Origin: Gemmata massiliana
GTDB taxonomy: Bacteria > Planctomycetota > Planctomycetia > Gemmatales > Gemmataceae
DNA length: 64,000 bases
Assembly: GCA_000531095.1 (NCBI GenBank)
Contig: HG799467.1
Coordinates: 208,536-272,535, forward strand
Reading direction: 5' to 3'
In this document: piece by piece, positions 25,166 to 34,455 of the stretch
Layout of the letters: each line of letters starts with the position of its first letter
How positions within the stretch are numbered: the first letter of the stretch is position 1
The notes under the pieces: model-generated
Told to the model about the DNA's origin: nothing
Databases searched by the model: none
What the model saw: only the letters and a program-made list of their open reading frames with translations
Program-made: the position numbers and the translations under genes

Positions 25166-26062
25166 ATGGGCGCGAGGGCGGGCCGGTGCGGTTTTACTCT
25201 CATCGAGCTGCTCGTCGTCATCGGGATCGTGGCCGTGCTGATGGCCCTCCTGCTCGGGGCCGTCCAACAGGCCCGCGCCGCCGCCGCCCGGCTCAAGTGC
25301 GCGAACAACCTCGCCCAGCTCGGGCTGGCCCTCCACGGCCACCACGACACCACCGGGGCCCTCCCACCCGGGGTGACCCCGGACCGGGCGAACGAGCTGT
25401 ACCCCCGGATGTCGTGGCACACCCGCCTGCTCCCGCACCTGGAGCAGAAGCCGCTTTGGGACGTGACGGCAGCCGCGTACACTCAATCTCGGGACCCGTT
25501 CGCCGCTCCGCCCCACACCGGTCTAGCCACGCCCCTGGCGGTGTTCGGCTGCCCGCTCGACAGCCGGACCCAAGCCCCCCAGTACGCCCGAGAGAAGCGG
25601 TGGGTCGCGCTGACCAGTTACGTCGGGGTGCTCGGGACGGACCTGTTCCACCCCAACGGAGTGCTGTACGCCGGGTCGAAGACGCGGCTAGTCGATATCT
25701 CCGACGGGACAAGCAACACGGTCATGGTTGGGGAGCGGCCACCGAGCAGCGACATGTGGTACGGCTGGTGGTACGCCGGGGTCGGACAGCTCCAGACCGG
25801 CTCGCCGGACATGCTGCTGGGTGTGCGGGAGATTAACACCGGCGGCTACGTCAACTGGTTCTGCCCGGCCACCCCCTACGAGTTCGCCGCGGGCCGCCTC
25901 GACGACCAGTGCTCGGTATTCCACTACTGGAGCTTGCACCCACGCGGCGCGCAGTTCCTTTCTGCCGACGGGAGCGTTCACTTTCTGACTTACTCCGCCG
26001 CCACGATCCTGCTGGCACTGGCAACGCGAGCCGGCGGCGAGTCCGCTTCGCCGGATTGGTAA
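25166..26062 (+). CDS. DUF1559 protein with type II pseudopilin N-terminus
   Basis: 298 residues. The N-terminus [20 protein letters not shown] is a prepilin cleavage/methylation signal with Glu at +5. Then come the DUF1559 hallmarks: [50 protein letters not shown], and the ending [25 protein letters not shown] precedes the ATG. Hundreds of such proteins occur per planctomycete genome and are thought to be exported by a type II-like system. It closes the six-gene cluster. Confidence 0.9.
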   Translation: MGARAGRCGFTLIELLVVIGIVAVLMALLLGAVQQARAAAARLKCANNLAQLGLALHGHHDTTGALPPGVTPDRANELYPRMSWHTRLLPHLEQKPLWDVTAAAYTQSRDPFAAPPHTGLATPLAVFGCPLDSRTQAPQYAREKRWVALTSYVGVLGTDLFHPNGVLYAGSKTRLVDISDGTSNTVMVGERPPSSDMWYGWWYAGVGQLQTGSPDMLLGVREINTGGYVNWFCPATPYEFAAGRLDDQCSVFHYWSLHPRGAQFLSADGSVHFLTYSAATILLALATRAGGESASPDW

Positions 26063-26276
26063 GGGCTAACCGCCGGGCGCCAAAAGGGGTCTGCCGGGGC
26101 GCTCCGGTCGTTCCGGTAGTGGAACCAAAGTGCTCGACAAGGGCCGCGAACAAAACTGTGCGTAATGCCGTCACGAATCGCCCCGGTTACCGAGCGCTCA
26201 CCGTCTGCCAAAGTTATGGCTCTTGTTGTGTCACTTTGTTATCGGCAATGCAGGATAAACCGGAGATGAAATCCGA

Positions 26277-26867
26277 TTATGATGATGGCGCCGAACGTGG
26301 GGTTTGGGCGCGGTAGTCGCGCAGGTATTGTTCGATTCCGTCCCGGCTCTGTCCGGGCTCGAAGCCGTGGTCCTGCATCTCGGCGATCGCTCGTTCGGCC
26401 GACCACCTCTGGCACTCCATCCGAAAAAGGGCACACATGGCCCCGGTGCGGTGGATGCCCGCGAAACAGTGGACGAGTACCGGGTGGTTGGCCGGGTCGC
26501 ACACGATGTCCAGGAACGCCCGCACGACTCGTTCGGCCGGGAGTTCGCCCCTCTCGTCCAACGACCACGGCTGAGGGACGATTCGGATGTGACGCACGCT
26601 GTGGGCCGCGCACAGTTCCGCCTCCCATTCGTCGGGGTAGGGCCGATCGGGGTCGCGCACCGTTCGCAGCGTGACGACGGTCTTGATCTGGTACGCGCGC
26701 AGAGACAGCCTCAGTCCCGTCGGGGTCTGCTGCCCGCTCCGGTAGAGAACGCCCCGCTCGACCGTGTGAAAGTTTCGGGTGTGGTACTCCACGCCCCACG
26801 CCGCGAGCGAACCGCCCACCACGGGAAGGCCCGCGGCGAGCGCAAGGAACCGCCGTCGCGTCATCAA
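26277..26867 (-). CDS. Tat-exported dual-specificity/tyrosine phosphatase
   Basis: 196 residues. The start MMTRRRFLALAAGLPVVGG has a twin-arginine-like signal. The phosphatase loop is HCFAGIHRTG (Cys134, Arg140; HCX5R), in the context HPVLVHCFAGIHRTGAMC. A candidate general acid is Asp104 in WSLDERGELP. YRSGQQTPTGLRLSLRAYQI and VVTLRTVRDPDRP fit the bacterial DSP-like family. The ATG at 26867 overlaps the histidine kinase stop by 4 bases (ATGA), so it is the last gene of that operon. Substrate unknown; an extracytoplasmic phosphatase coupled to a sensor kinase is unusual. Confidence 0.85.
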   Translation of the reverse strand: MMTRRRFLALAAGLPVVGGSLAAWGVEYHTRNFHTVERGVLYRSGQQTPTGLRLSLRAYQIKTVVTLRTVRDPDRPYPDEWEAELCAAHSVRHIRIVPQPWSLDERGELPAERVVRAFLDIVCDPANHPVLVHCFAGIHRTGAMCALFRMECQRWSAERAIAEMQDHGFEPGQSRDGIEQYLRDYRAQTPRSAPSS

Positions 26868-28339
26868 AGCTCTCCTCCTTGAGTCGAACTGTGCGGGCCG
26901 AATTCGGCCGTGCGTTCTTCACGCGCCAAAGATAGGGGCAGGCAAATCGTGACCCGACACCCCTGGCCGCCTTCACTCGTCAGAGCAATCGTGCCGCCCA
27001 GAGCGGAAGCGATTCGGGCGGCGACGGCCAACCCCAACCCCACGCCGGGTACGCCCCGTTTTCGCGCGGCTTCGGACCGAAAGAACGGGCGAAACAGGTG
27101 CGGCAACTCGTCTGCCGAAATTCCGCACCCCCGGTCTTCGATTTCCACCCACACGTCGCTCGCGGTGCGACCGGCGCGCGTCGCGACGGGTGTTCCCGGT
27201 TCGCTGTACTTGAGGGCGTTGTCGAGAACCGCGTCGAGCAACTCGCCAAACAAATCCGGGTGAATCGCCGCGGGCACTGCTCCATCGGGAGTTTCAAAGG
27301 TGAGATCTCGGGAGCGCGGGTTATCGGTCCACTCCCCCAGCCGCGCGGGAACCCACTTCGCCAGGTCGATGCGCTCCAAACCGGGGAGCCGGGCGTCGGA
27401 TTCCGAGCGGGCCAGAAACAGGAGCGCTTCGATCACCCGCCGGAGCCGGCCGGCCTGTTCCAAAACCGCGCCGAGTACCCGTTGATATTCCTGGGGCGGG
27501 CGGTCGCGGCGCAGCGCAACCTCGATCTGCCCGATGAGGGCCGTGAGCGGCGTGCGGAGCTGGTGCGACGCCTCGCCCGCGAACCGCCGCTCGCGCTCGA
27601 ACGCTTCCATTAGTCGATCGAGTAAACCGTTGAACGCACTCGTCAGGTTCGCGATTTCGTCCGTGGATCGCGTATCCGGTAAGCGCTCGGTCAAGTCGGT
27701 GCCCATCGCTCGCGCGGTCTCGGCCATTCGCGTGACTGGGGCGAGCGCCCGCCGACAGACCGCGCGACTGGCAACGAGCGCGACGGCGAGAACCGCGAGC
27801 GTGAGACCCGTTAGTGTTGCCGCGAGGGTGCGGAGCGTGCCGTGAACGGGATCGAGCGGTACCGCAACCGTCAGCACGAGCGCTGAGAACTTTCCGCGCC
27901 GGAGTGGGACCGGGTGTGGGGCCAGTTCTGGTGCGAGTCGGATACGCGTCGCCTGCCACGCGCGGCCCGCACGGTCCACCCGGCGCGGGTTCCGGTGCCC
28001 GGTGCGGAAGCCTTCTTCGGCTTCCGTCAACAGTTCCCGCGCGCCTTCCTGGGTGGATTGATCGACGACGGTTCCGTCGTCGGTGGTGACGTTCCACCGG
28101 AGTTCGTCCCCGAAGGGGCTCGATGTAAACGGGAACGGCCGCGCCTCCGGTTCCCACTCGACGCCGTCGGGCTTGATCTCCGCGGCCGAAGCCAGCGTGC
28201 GCGCGGATGCGTCCAATCGGTCGTCCAGTTGCCGCGTCAGGTGGCGGTGCGCGAGGACGTACAGCGCCGCGGAGAACGCGACGAGTACCGTTGCGAGTGC
28301 GGCCAGGAAGAACAGTGATAGACGGGTCGTGAGGGTCAC
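26864..28339 (-). CDS. Sensor histidine kinase
   Basis: 491 residues. Two membrane helices (about 8-30 and 170-190) bracket a periplasmic sensor of about 140 residues. Then HAMP (about 190-245), the HisKA box with the phosphorylated His in FAGEASHQLRTPLTALIG, and the ATPase domain with N-box DAVLDNALKYSEPG, D-x-G-x-G in IEDRGCGIS and G2 in VGLGLAVAAR. Its start overlaps the response regulator stop by 4 bases. Classical OmpR/PhoB-type pair. The signal sensed is unknown, but a PepSY-like periplasmic protein is encoded just upstream. Confidence 0.93.
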   Translation of the reverse strand: MTLTTRLSLFFLAALATVLVAFSAALYVLAHRHLTRQLDDRLDASARTLASAAEIKPDGVEWEPEARPFPFTSSPFGDELRWNVTTDDGTVVDQSTQEGARELLTEAEEGFRTGHRNPRRVDRAGRAWQATRIRLAPELAPHPVPLRRGKFSALVLTVAVPLDPVHGTLRTLAATLTGLTLAVLAVALVASRAVCRRALAPVTRMAETARAMGTDLTERLPDTRSTDEIANLTSAFNGLLDRLMEAFERERRFAGEASHQLRTPLTALIGQIEVALRRDRPPQEYQRVLGAVLEQAGRLRRVIEALLFLARSESDARLPGLERIDLAKWVPARLGEWTDNPRSRDLTFETPDGAVPAAIHPDLFGELLDAVLDNALKYSEPGTPVATRAGRTASDVWVEIEDRGCGISADELPHLFRPFFRSEAARKRGVPGVGLGLAVAARIASALGGTIALTSEGGQGCRVTICLPLSLAREERTAEFGPHSSTQGGEL

Positions 28340-29013
28340 TCGAGCTCCCCGAACACGTACCCGCGCCCGCGGACCGTCTGAATGAGGCGCGGGCCGTGCG
28401 CTTCGAGTTTCTTACGCAGTTCCATGACGTGAACTTCAAGTGTGTTCGAGATCCCGTCGTACCGCTCGTCCCAGACGGCCTCGTAGATCCGGGTGCGGCT
28501 CAGCACTTCGCCCGGGTGCCGGAGGAACAGTACCAGGAGGGACTCTTCCTTCGCGGTCAGGTCCAGTTTTGCACCAGCACGCTCGGCCCGGTGGGTCGCG
28601 AGGTCGAGTTGCACGTCGGCGTAGGAGAGCGTGGTACCCGACGTCGCGCCGGGCCGGCGGGCCAAAGCGCGGACGCGCGCGAGCAACTCCTCGAACGCGA
28701 ACGGCTTGCACAGATAATCGTCGGCACCGCAATCTAATCCCTGAACGCGGTCAGAAACGGCGTCGCGTGCGGTGAGCATGAGCACCGGCGTATCGCAACC
28801 CGCTTGCCGGAACTTCTTGAGGAGGGTCAGCCCGTTCGGACCCGGTAGCCACCAGTCGAGCAGGATCACGTCCCACACGGCGGTGCGCAGGTGGTGCCAC
28901 CCGGTGTCACCGTCCACGGCCCATTCGACCTGGTACCCCTCTTCGCGCAACCCGCGGGCGACGAAGTCGCCGATCGCCGGTTCGTCCTCAACGAGCAGAA
29001 TGCGGATTCCCAT
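28336..29013 (-). CDS. OmpR-family response regulator
   Basis: 225 residues. Start at ATG 29013 (MGIRILLVEDEPAIGDFV); an in-frame extension upstream is Arg/Pro-rich and crosses a 26-bp palindrome. Receiver domain with acidic pocket in LLVEDE, phospho-Asp in DVILLDWWLPGPNG, Thr in LMLTARDA and Lys in CKPFAFEELL. Winged-helix DNA-binding domain from about residue 125, with EVLSRTRIYEAVWDERYDG and VRGRGYVFGELE. Binds promoters as a phosphorylated dimer. Overlaps the kinase gene by 4 bases. Confidence 0.93.
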   Translation of the reverse strand: MGIRILLVEDEPAIGDFVARGLREEGYQVEWAVDGDTGWHHLRTAVWDVILLDWWLPGPNGLTLLKKFRQAGCDTPVLMLTARDAVSDRVQGLDCGADDYLCKPFAFEELLARVRALARRPGATSGTTLSYADVQLDLATHRAERAGAKLDLTAKEESLLVLFLRHPGEVLSRTRIYEAVWDERYDGISNTLEVHVMELRKKLEAHGPRLIQTVRGRGYVFGELE

Positions 29014-29030
29014 ATCACCGCCCCGAAAGC

Positions 29031-29056
29031 GCGGGCGCCCGAATTCGGGCGCCCGC
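29031..29056. promoter_or_regulatory. 26-bp perfect palindrome upstream of the response regulator
   Basis: GCGGGCGCCCGAA joined directly to its reverse complement with no loop, centred on GAATTC. It lies in the 109-base gap between the PepSY-like gene and the response regulator gene. It could be an operator for the regulator, an attenuator-like hairpin in the operon message, or part of a repeat family. Confidence 0.6.
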
Positions 29057-29122
29057 GGACGTGGTCCCGTCGGCCTTTTTGCCAGCCCCGGCCGCGCCGT
29101 CACGCGAGCCGGGCTTGGCTTA

Positions 29123-29614
29123 TTACTTCTCCGATTTTTTCTCTTCTTCGTGCTTGATCTTACCGTCGGCGAGAATCTCCACCTCGATCTCCTTTTTCGC
29201 GGCCGTGACGAGGAGCACCTCGTAATAGTCGAGTGCCTCTTTCCCGTCCTTCACGGAGTAGACGCTCTCGATGATCTTGAAGGTGGCCTTCGCGTACTTC
29301 TTCTCGAGCGCATCGGTCACGGCCTTCGGGAGCTCTTTGGCGTCGATCTGTTTTTCGATGGTGGTGATGACGCCCTCCGGGGTGAGGGTCACGTCGATCG
29401 TCTTGCCGGCGTTCTTCAGCTCCACCTCGTACACCGTCTTGTCCTTCTCGGTTTCCTTGCTCGCACCGATCACCTCGGCCTTCGGGAACCGCTTCTTGGC
29501 GGCTTCCAGAACGGCCTTCGGCACCTTTTCCAACGGAACCTTTTCTTCGTCCGCCCGAACCGGGGCCGTGCCCAACACGAACGCGACGACCGTGGCGGCT
29601 GCGAGGTAACGCAT
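29123..29614 (-). CDS. Periplasmic PepSY-like protein
   Basis: 163 residues with signal peptide (about 1-22, cleavage after VRADE). Two PepSY-like units: LEKVPKAVLEAAKKRFPKAE with VYEVELKNAGKTIDVTL, and then DAKELPKAVTDALEKKYAKA with YYEVLLVTAAKKEIEVEILA. Such small proteins are common next to two-component systems and may inhibit proteases or bind the sensor domain. GAGGAG precedes ATG 29614. First gene of the operon that continues with the regulator, kinase and phosphatase. Confidence 0.8.
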   Translation of the reverse strand: MRYLAAATVVAFVLGTAPVRADEEKVPLEKVPKAVLEAAKKRFPKAEVIGASKETEKDKTVYEVELKNAGKTIDVTLTPEGVITTIEKQIDAKELPKAVTDALEKKYAKATFKIIESVYSVKDGKEALDYYEVLLVTAAKKEIEVEILADGKIKHEEEKKSEK

Positions 29615-29818
29615 GGCTTGCTCCTCAATACGCGGTCGGCCGCTCTCAACGTGGGCGGACCGGAACCGACGCGGGCGTACTGTACCCGACCGCGGTAAAT
29701 CGAGGATGAAGCGAAGATAAGAAATACTTTATCCCCGCGTCACGGCCCGCTTAGGTCCATCGGGTACGGTGTCGACTGTCCAGATCGGAGCCGTTCAACT
29801 GAAAAAGGACCGACCCAA

Positions 29819-30865
29819 ATGCGTCGCGAACACGGATCAGTTTCGGGGTTTCTGCACCAACATTTTCTCTGGCTCCTGATCGCGGCATACGCTGCGGCCG
29901 GGGCGGTGCCGGGGGCCGGCCGTTGGATTTCGGGACTGGCGGGGGCGGGTTGCGTATTGGGGCACCCGGTTCGAGTATCCGCGCCAGCGGTGATGCTCGG
30001 CGTGCTTCTGTTTGCCGCCGGGTTCGCGGTTCGGGGCGAGCACCTGTGGGGCATGTTCCGGCGGCCCCTTTCTCTTGTGGTCGGGCTGGTTGCGAGCGCC
30101 GCCGTGCCCCTCATCGTGCTGACGGTGGTCGCTCCCGTACTGTTGCTCTGGCACGATCCCGCAGAGGCGCGCGACCTGCTCGTGGGCCTGGCGGTGGTAG
30201 CCGCGATGCCGGTGGCGGGTTCGTCGGCGGGTTGGGCCCGCGCCGCCGACGGCGATTGCGCGCTGAGTCTCGGCCTCGTGCTGCTCTCGACTGTGTTCAG
30301 CCCGCTCACGACTCCACTCGCACTCGGTGCGGCGGGTGCGTTTGCCCCGAGTGGTGCGAGCGAGATATTGAATCACCTCGCCGGATCGGGTGGTGCGGGC
30401 GTGTTCGTCGTTGTGTGGGTGGTTGTCCCGACCGGCTTGGGCCTCCTCAGTCGTTGGGTGGTCGGCGGGAGCAGGGCGGACGCGACCGGGCCGTGGGTGA
30501 AGCTGGTCGCGTCAGTGATCCTGCTGGTTTTGTGCTACACGAATGCCTCAATGTGTCTGCCCGGTGTTGTTGCCGATCCCGATTGGGACTTTTTGGCGCT
30601 GATCGCGGTCGCGGCCGGAACGATGTGTGTGGCGGCGTTCACGAGCGGGTTCGTGGCCGCGCGGTCCGTGCGCGCCGACCCCGCACAGCGCGCGGCACTC
30701 GTGTTCGGCGTCGGCATGGCGAACAACGGTGCCGGGTTGGGTCTGGCGGCAGGCGCGCTCGCGGGGTGCCCGTTGGCGCTGTTGCCGGTGGTCGCCGTCA
30801 ACCTCATCCAGCACCTCGTTGCGGGGTGGGCTGATGCCCGACTCCGATACGAGAAAACGAGATGA
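29819..30865 (+). CDS. Bile acid:sodium symporter-family (BASS) transporter
   Basis: 348 residues with about nine or ten membrane helices. Matches the BASS/SBF fold: PVAGSSAGWARAADGDCALS, followed by LGLVLLSTVFSPLTTPLAL in the first crossover motif, and VFGVGMANNGAGLGLAAGAL in the second. These are sodium-coupled carriers of organic anions; the substrate here is unknown. It opens on the plus strand after a 204-base gap from the divergent PepSY operon, so both promoters lie at 29615-29818. Confidence 0.8.
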   Translation: MRREHGSVSGFLHQHFLWLLIAAYAAAGAVPGAGRWISGLAGAGCVLGHPVRVSAPAVMLGVLLFAAGFAVRGEHLWGMFRRPLSLVVGLVASAAVPLIVLTVVAPVLLLWHDPAEARDLLVGLAVVAAMPVAGSSAGWARAADGDCALSLGLVLLSTVFSPLTTPLALGAAGAFAPSGASEILNHLAGSGGAGVFVVVWVVVPTGLGLLSRWVVGGSRADATGPWVKLVASVILLVLCYTNASMCLPGVVADPDWDFLALIAVAAGTMCVAAFTSGFVAARSVRADPAQRAALVFGVGMANNGAGLGLAAGALAGCPLALLPVVAVNLIQHLVAGWADARLRYEKTR

Positions 30866-31092
30866 GGCCGAATCTGAATTTAGCCGTGGTCACCGTCGGT
30901 ACCGATTGCGTATTGTTTGGCGAGCGTCGCCTCAAGTTCACCATTTAGTGATTGGCCGGACAGCCTCCGAATGAATGGGCGCGACACAGAGTACGTCACC
31001 TTGAAAGCCGGTTTTGTAAGATGTCGGGCCGCCTCGGACCTCGTGGGATGCGTTTTATGATCGCTCGTCTGGACAACCTGTGAACGCACGCA

Positions 31093-31957
31093 GTGTTCGG
31101 TCAACGGACCGGCTTGACCGTGGCCGTGTTCGACGCGCGGGCGGCGGACGTGGTTCCGGTGATCGAAGCGGTGCAAGGGCCTCGAGCGCCACGACCGGTA
31201 CCGGGCCGTGGGTTGGGGCGACGACTTCGACCTGTGCACCGCGGACCAACTGCTGCTGACCGTGATCTGGCTGCGCCAGTACCCGACCAACGAGGTTCTG
31301 GGATTCCTCTTCGGCGTGCCGGGCTCGACCGCGAGCCGTGCCCGCGCCCGGTGCGTGCCGGTGTTGGAGCGGGCCGGTCGGAACGCGATGCGGATACCCG
31401 ATCCCGGGACCGCAAGGCGCACGCGCCTCCGGCCCTACAGGACACGCCCGGGTTGGCGGTGGTGATCGACTCGTTCGAGCAACGGACCCAACATCCCAAG
31501 CGCCGCCAGCGGGCATATTACTCGGGCAAGAAGAAGGCCCACGCTCAAGAGCCAAGTGGCCGTGGACGAGCACTCCGGTCGGGACGTGTCCGATTCGGTT
31601 CCGGGGCCGTGGGCGGACATCCAGTTGCTCAAGACGTCACGGTTGTTCACGCGCCTCCCCAAGAGCGTCGGTGGGATCGGGGACTTGGGTTACGTGGGGA
31701 TCGGTGCGTTGCACCCGTTGGGATTGGGTGCGTCGCCGCGTCAAGCCTCGCCGGAAGGACCGCCCGTCCGAGGACCGGAAGTATAACCGTGCGTTCCGCC
31801 GGTGCCGGATCGTGGTCGAACACGCGATCGGTCGGTGGCGCCGGTTCCGGGCGGTGGCGCACGTGAACCGGCACCGGCGCCACGGGCACGCGATGCGGGT
31901 TCGGGCCATCGCCGGGTTGGTCAACCGCATGCTCGACCACCGATCGGTTCCCTGAAC
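31093..31957 (+). pseudogene. IS5/DDE_Tnp_4-type transposase, heavily frameshifted
   Basis: A full-length transposase can be pieced together across about five frames. GWGDDFDLCTADQLLLTVIW opens the HTH part (from about 31208), followed by RQYPTNEVLGFLFGVPGST and then the first catalytic Asp in LAVVIDSFEQRTQ (another frame). AVDEHSGRDVSDSVPGPWAD comes next, then the second Asp in GDLGYVGIGALHP and the Glu in VVEHAIGRWRRFRAVAHVNR. It ends at the stop near 31957. No intact frame covers more than about a third, so it is inactive. I could not define the terminal inverted repeats. Confidence 0.85.
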
Positions 31958-32349
31958 GGGTCACGGGTAAGGGGCGGAACACACCACCCGCTATCGTGAA
32001 TTAGGTCTAATACACTGTCCACGATCCTCCGTGGGGAGCTCCACTCGTTGGGATAGTTCCACTGGCCGAAGTAGATCTTTTTCCCGCGGATTTTCCTCGT
32101 TCGACGCTTCATAGCGTGCAGAAAAAGAGGGAAGTTGGGGTAGGAGTTGTCCGGCTTGATTGGCGTGCCACGCGCAATAGAATCGTTATTAGACGTGGCT
32201 CTCGCTCCTGTAAATGGTGGTTGCGGCTCTCACCAGAATTTGTGCAATACTTTAGATGTATCCAAATACACTGGGTATCGAATCTGGTGTCAACGTCGCA
32301 GCGGTTTTGGCAAGGGGCAGAGTGAATTGTCAGGGATTTGAAGCGAAAG
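31958..32349. other. Intergenic gap before tRNA-Lys
   Basis: No gene supported. The sequence is noticeably more AT-rich than the rest of the window, especially 32150-32340, and contains stretches that look like neither neighbouring codon usage nor the known repeats. The tRNA promoter should lie at the right end. Possibly leftover foreign DNA between the two decayed transposons. Confidence 0.4.
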
Positions 32350-32422
<73 letters not shown>

Positions 32423-32829
32423 CTATTTTAAGTAACGGCTGAGGCGGCACTTGCGCCGCAGTCGTGTCATTTCTCTATTGATGCCATCAATATAAGTAAT
32501 CAGGATTGAAACCTGATTTCTTGATGGTATCTGCATGCCCCGCAAGCCCAAACCCTTCCTGCATTAAGGTCACTACTACACCACAGTGGGTGGAACGTGG
32601 CGGAAACTCTGCACAGAGGCAGAGGGTTTCGACGCGGCCGTTGTTGCTCTCGCCACGTTGACGGCGAAACCCATTGCTAATTCTCCTGTTGCGCAAAATC
32701 CCCCGCCTCCGACGACCGGCCTGACACTTTCCGACGCGATTGCAGAATACCTGTACTTTCCGCGAAGTTATAAGCCGCCGGAGTGAGTTGGTGTCTGAGG
32801 AGTAGCGGAGTGCCGGTCCGCTCGGGAGG
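32423..32829. other. Intergenic gap after tRNA-Lys
   Basis: No gene supported. A 66-codon open frame at 32586-32786 lacks a ribosome-binding site and normal codon bias, and I reject it. No integrase, direct repeat of the tRNA 3-prime end, or clear terminator is visible. Confidence 0.4.
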
Positions 32830-34143
32830 ATGGTGTTACCACACAACCGTCCCGACCCGAGTAGTTTTCTGCACGGGCGAAGACCCTCGATCCGCGTTCC
32901 GGGCGCCGACTCGCACTGCTGTTCTTGGGTCGGATCCTAGCCCGCGGGGGCCGAGCCCTTAGTTGCTGGATTCGCGTTGCCGGGCTGTCGAGCCCGTACC
33001 GCCGGTGCTACGCCACCGTCACCGCCGTCGGGCGACGCACCGAGCGCATCGCCACCCGTGTGCTGTTGGAACTCATCAAGCCGCGGGTAGACGGAGCGGC
33101 GCGCGTGGTGCCGGCGCTCGACGACACCCCGACGGAGCGGTACGGATCCAGGGTCCAAGGGGCCGGAGTGCATCACAACCCGGCAGCCGGTTCGTCTACG
33201 GGCATGTGTGGGTCGTTCTCGGGTTGCTGGTAACGCACCCGCTCGGCGGGGTCGTCGCGTTGCCCCTGTTGGCCCGGTTGTACATCCGCCAGAAGGATCT
33301 CGGGGACGCCCCCGAGAACGCTCGGCCGGTGTTCGCAACCACGTTGGTGATGGCCGTGGAACTGGTGCGGTGGGCCCACGGGTGGCTGAAATGGTGGGCC
33401 AAGGCCGTGTGGGTGGTGGCCGACGGGGCGTATGCCCAGGCTCCGGTGCTCAAGCCCCTGCGGGCACTGGGGTGACGGTGGTGAGCCGACTCCGCAGGGA
33501 CGCGGCCCTGTGCTCGGTACCCGGGGCGCGTGACCCGAAGAGGCGCGGGCGCCCGCGCGTGTACGGAGAACACCGGGTGTCGTTGGCCAAGCGGGCCGGA
33601 CAGGCGCGCGGGTGGACCACGGGCACGTTCACCCTGTACGGGAAGGCGGTCGAGAACCGGTACAAGACGTTCGTGGCGGCGTGGCGCCCGGCCGGTGGGG
33701 CAATTCGAGTGGTGCTGGTGGACGAGCCCAAGGGTTGGGTCGCGTTCTCCTGCACCGACACCACCGCGACCGCGGCCCAGATCCGGGGCCTCGTCGCCGA
33801 CCGATTCAGCCTCGAAATCGCGTTCCGCGATCTCAAGCAGGTGGTCGGAGCGGGCCAACCGCAGGTGCGCGGGTTGACCTCGAACGTGGGGTGCTTCCAC
33901 CTGTGCGCCTGGGCGTTCACGGTGACCGAGGTGTGGGCCTGGGATCGGAACACCGAGGCACTGGTCGCCCATCGGTCCGCGTCCCCGTGGGACGATCCGA
34001 ACCGGCGCCCGAGCCACGCCGACAAGCGCCGCGCCTGGCAACGCGAGCTACGGGCCGAAGAGATTCAGGCCGTTGTGGGAGACCCGCACGACGCGGCGAA
34101 AATTCAGAACCTGGCGAAGCGGTGCCTCGATCTCGCTGCGTGA
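32830..34143 (+). pseudogene. IS701/IS4-type DDE transposase, frameshifted
   Basis: Starts at ATG 32830 (MVLPHNRPDPSSFL), shifts frame near 32880, then LLFLGRILARGGRA runs on to the first catalytic Asp in ALDDTPTERYG (about 33118-33150). It shifts again near 33180 before FVYGHVWVVLGLL, and once more at about 33474, where one missing G turns LRALGVTVVSRLRRDAALC into a stop. The last frame is intact to 34143 with RVYGEHRVSLAKRAGQARG and DRFSLEIAFRDLKQVVGAG, the latter holding the catalytic Glu. The family is common in planctomycete genomes. At least three indels, so inactive as read. Confidence 0.88.
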
Positions 34144-34455
34144 AACCTATAACCTCGCGCAAAGTACAGTATCAAATATCAGTGATGAAATGAAGCTCCG
34201 GATGGGATTAGTAGCGAGTCGTTTCAGCTCAGGAATTGGTCAAATTGAATCGATGATGTGGATATTGTTTGACAGTGTCGTGGTCCGTATCGCACGGGGG
34301 GCACTGCCGAGACGGATCAGTTCCCCCAAAACACCGTGACGTTCTGACACAAGATGCGCGCGCACATTACGCACGTTACGCGGAATGCCGATAGTATCCG
34401 CGGCCCGACTCCTCATTCCTTGCCGCGCCCCGATAGTGGGGCACGGAGGATTGTC
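34144..34455. other. Intergenic gap before the porin gene
   Basis: No gene supported. The left part is AT-richer and probably contains the right end of the decayed transposon. The right part (about 34340-34455) should hold the porin promoter. GGAGGA at 34446-34451 is the porin ribosome-binding site. Confidence 0.4.

Noticed and set aside
26063-26276. Small RNA or gene between the DUF1559 gene and the phosphatase gene
   Set aside because: Only weak open frames and no clear promoter or terminator; treated as an ordinary convergent gap.
32586-32786. 66-codon open frame after the tRNA
   Set aside because: No ribosome-binding site, no similarity, and atypical codon use.
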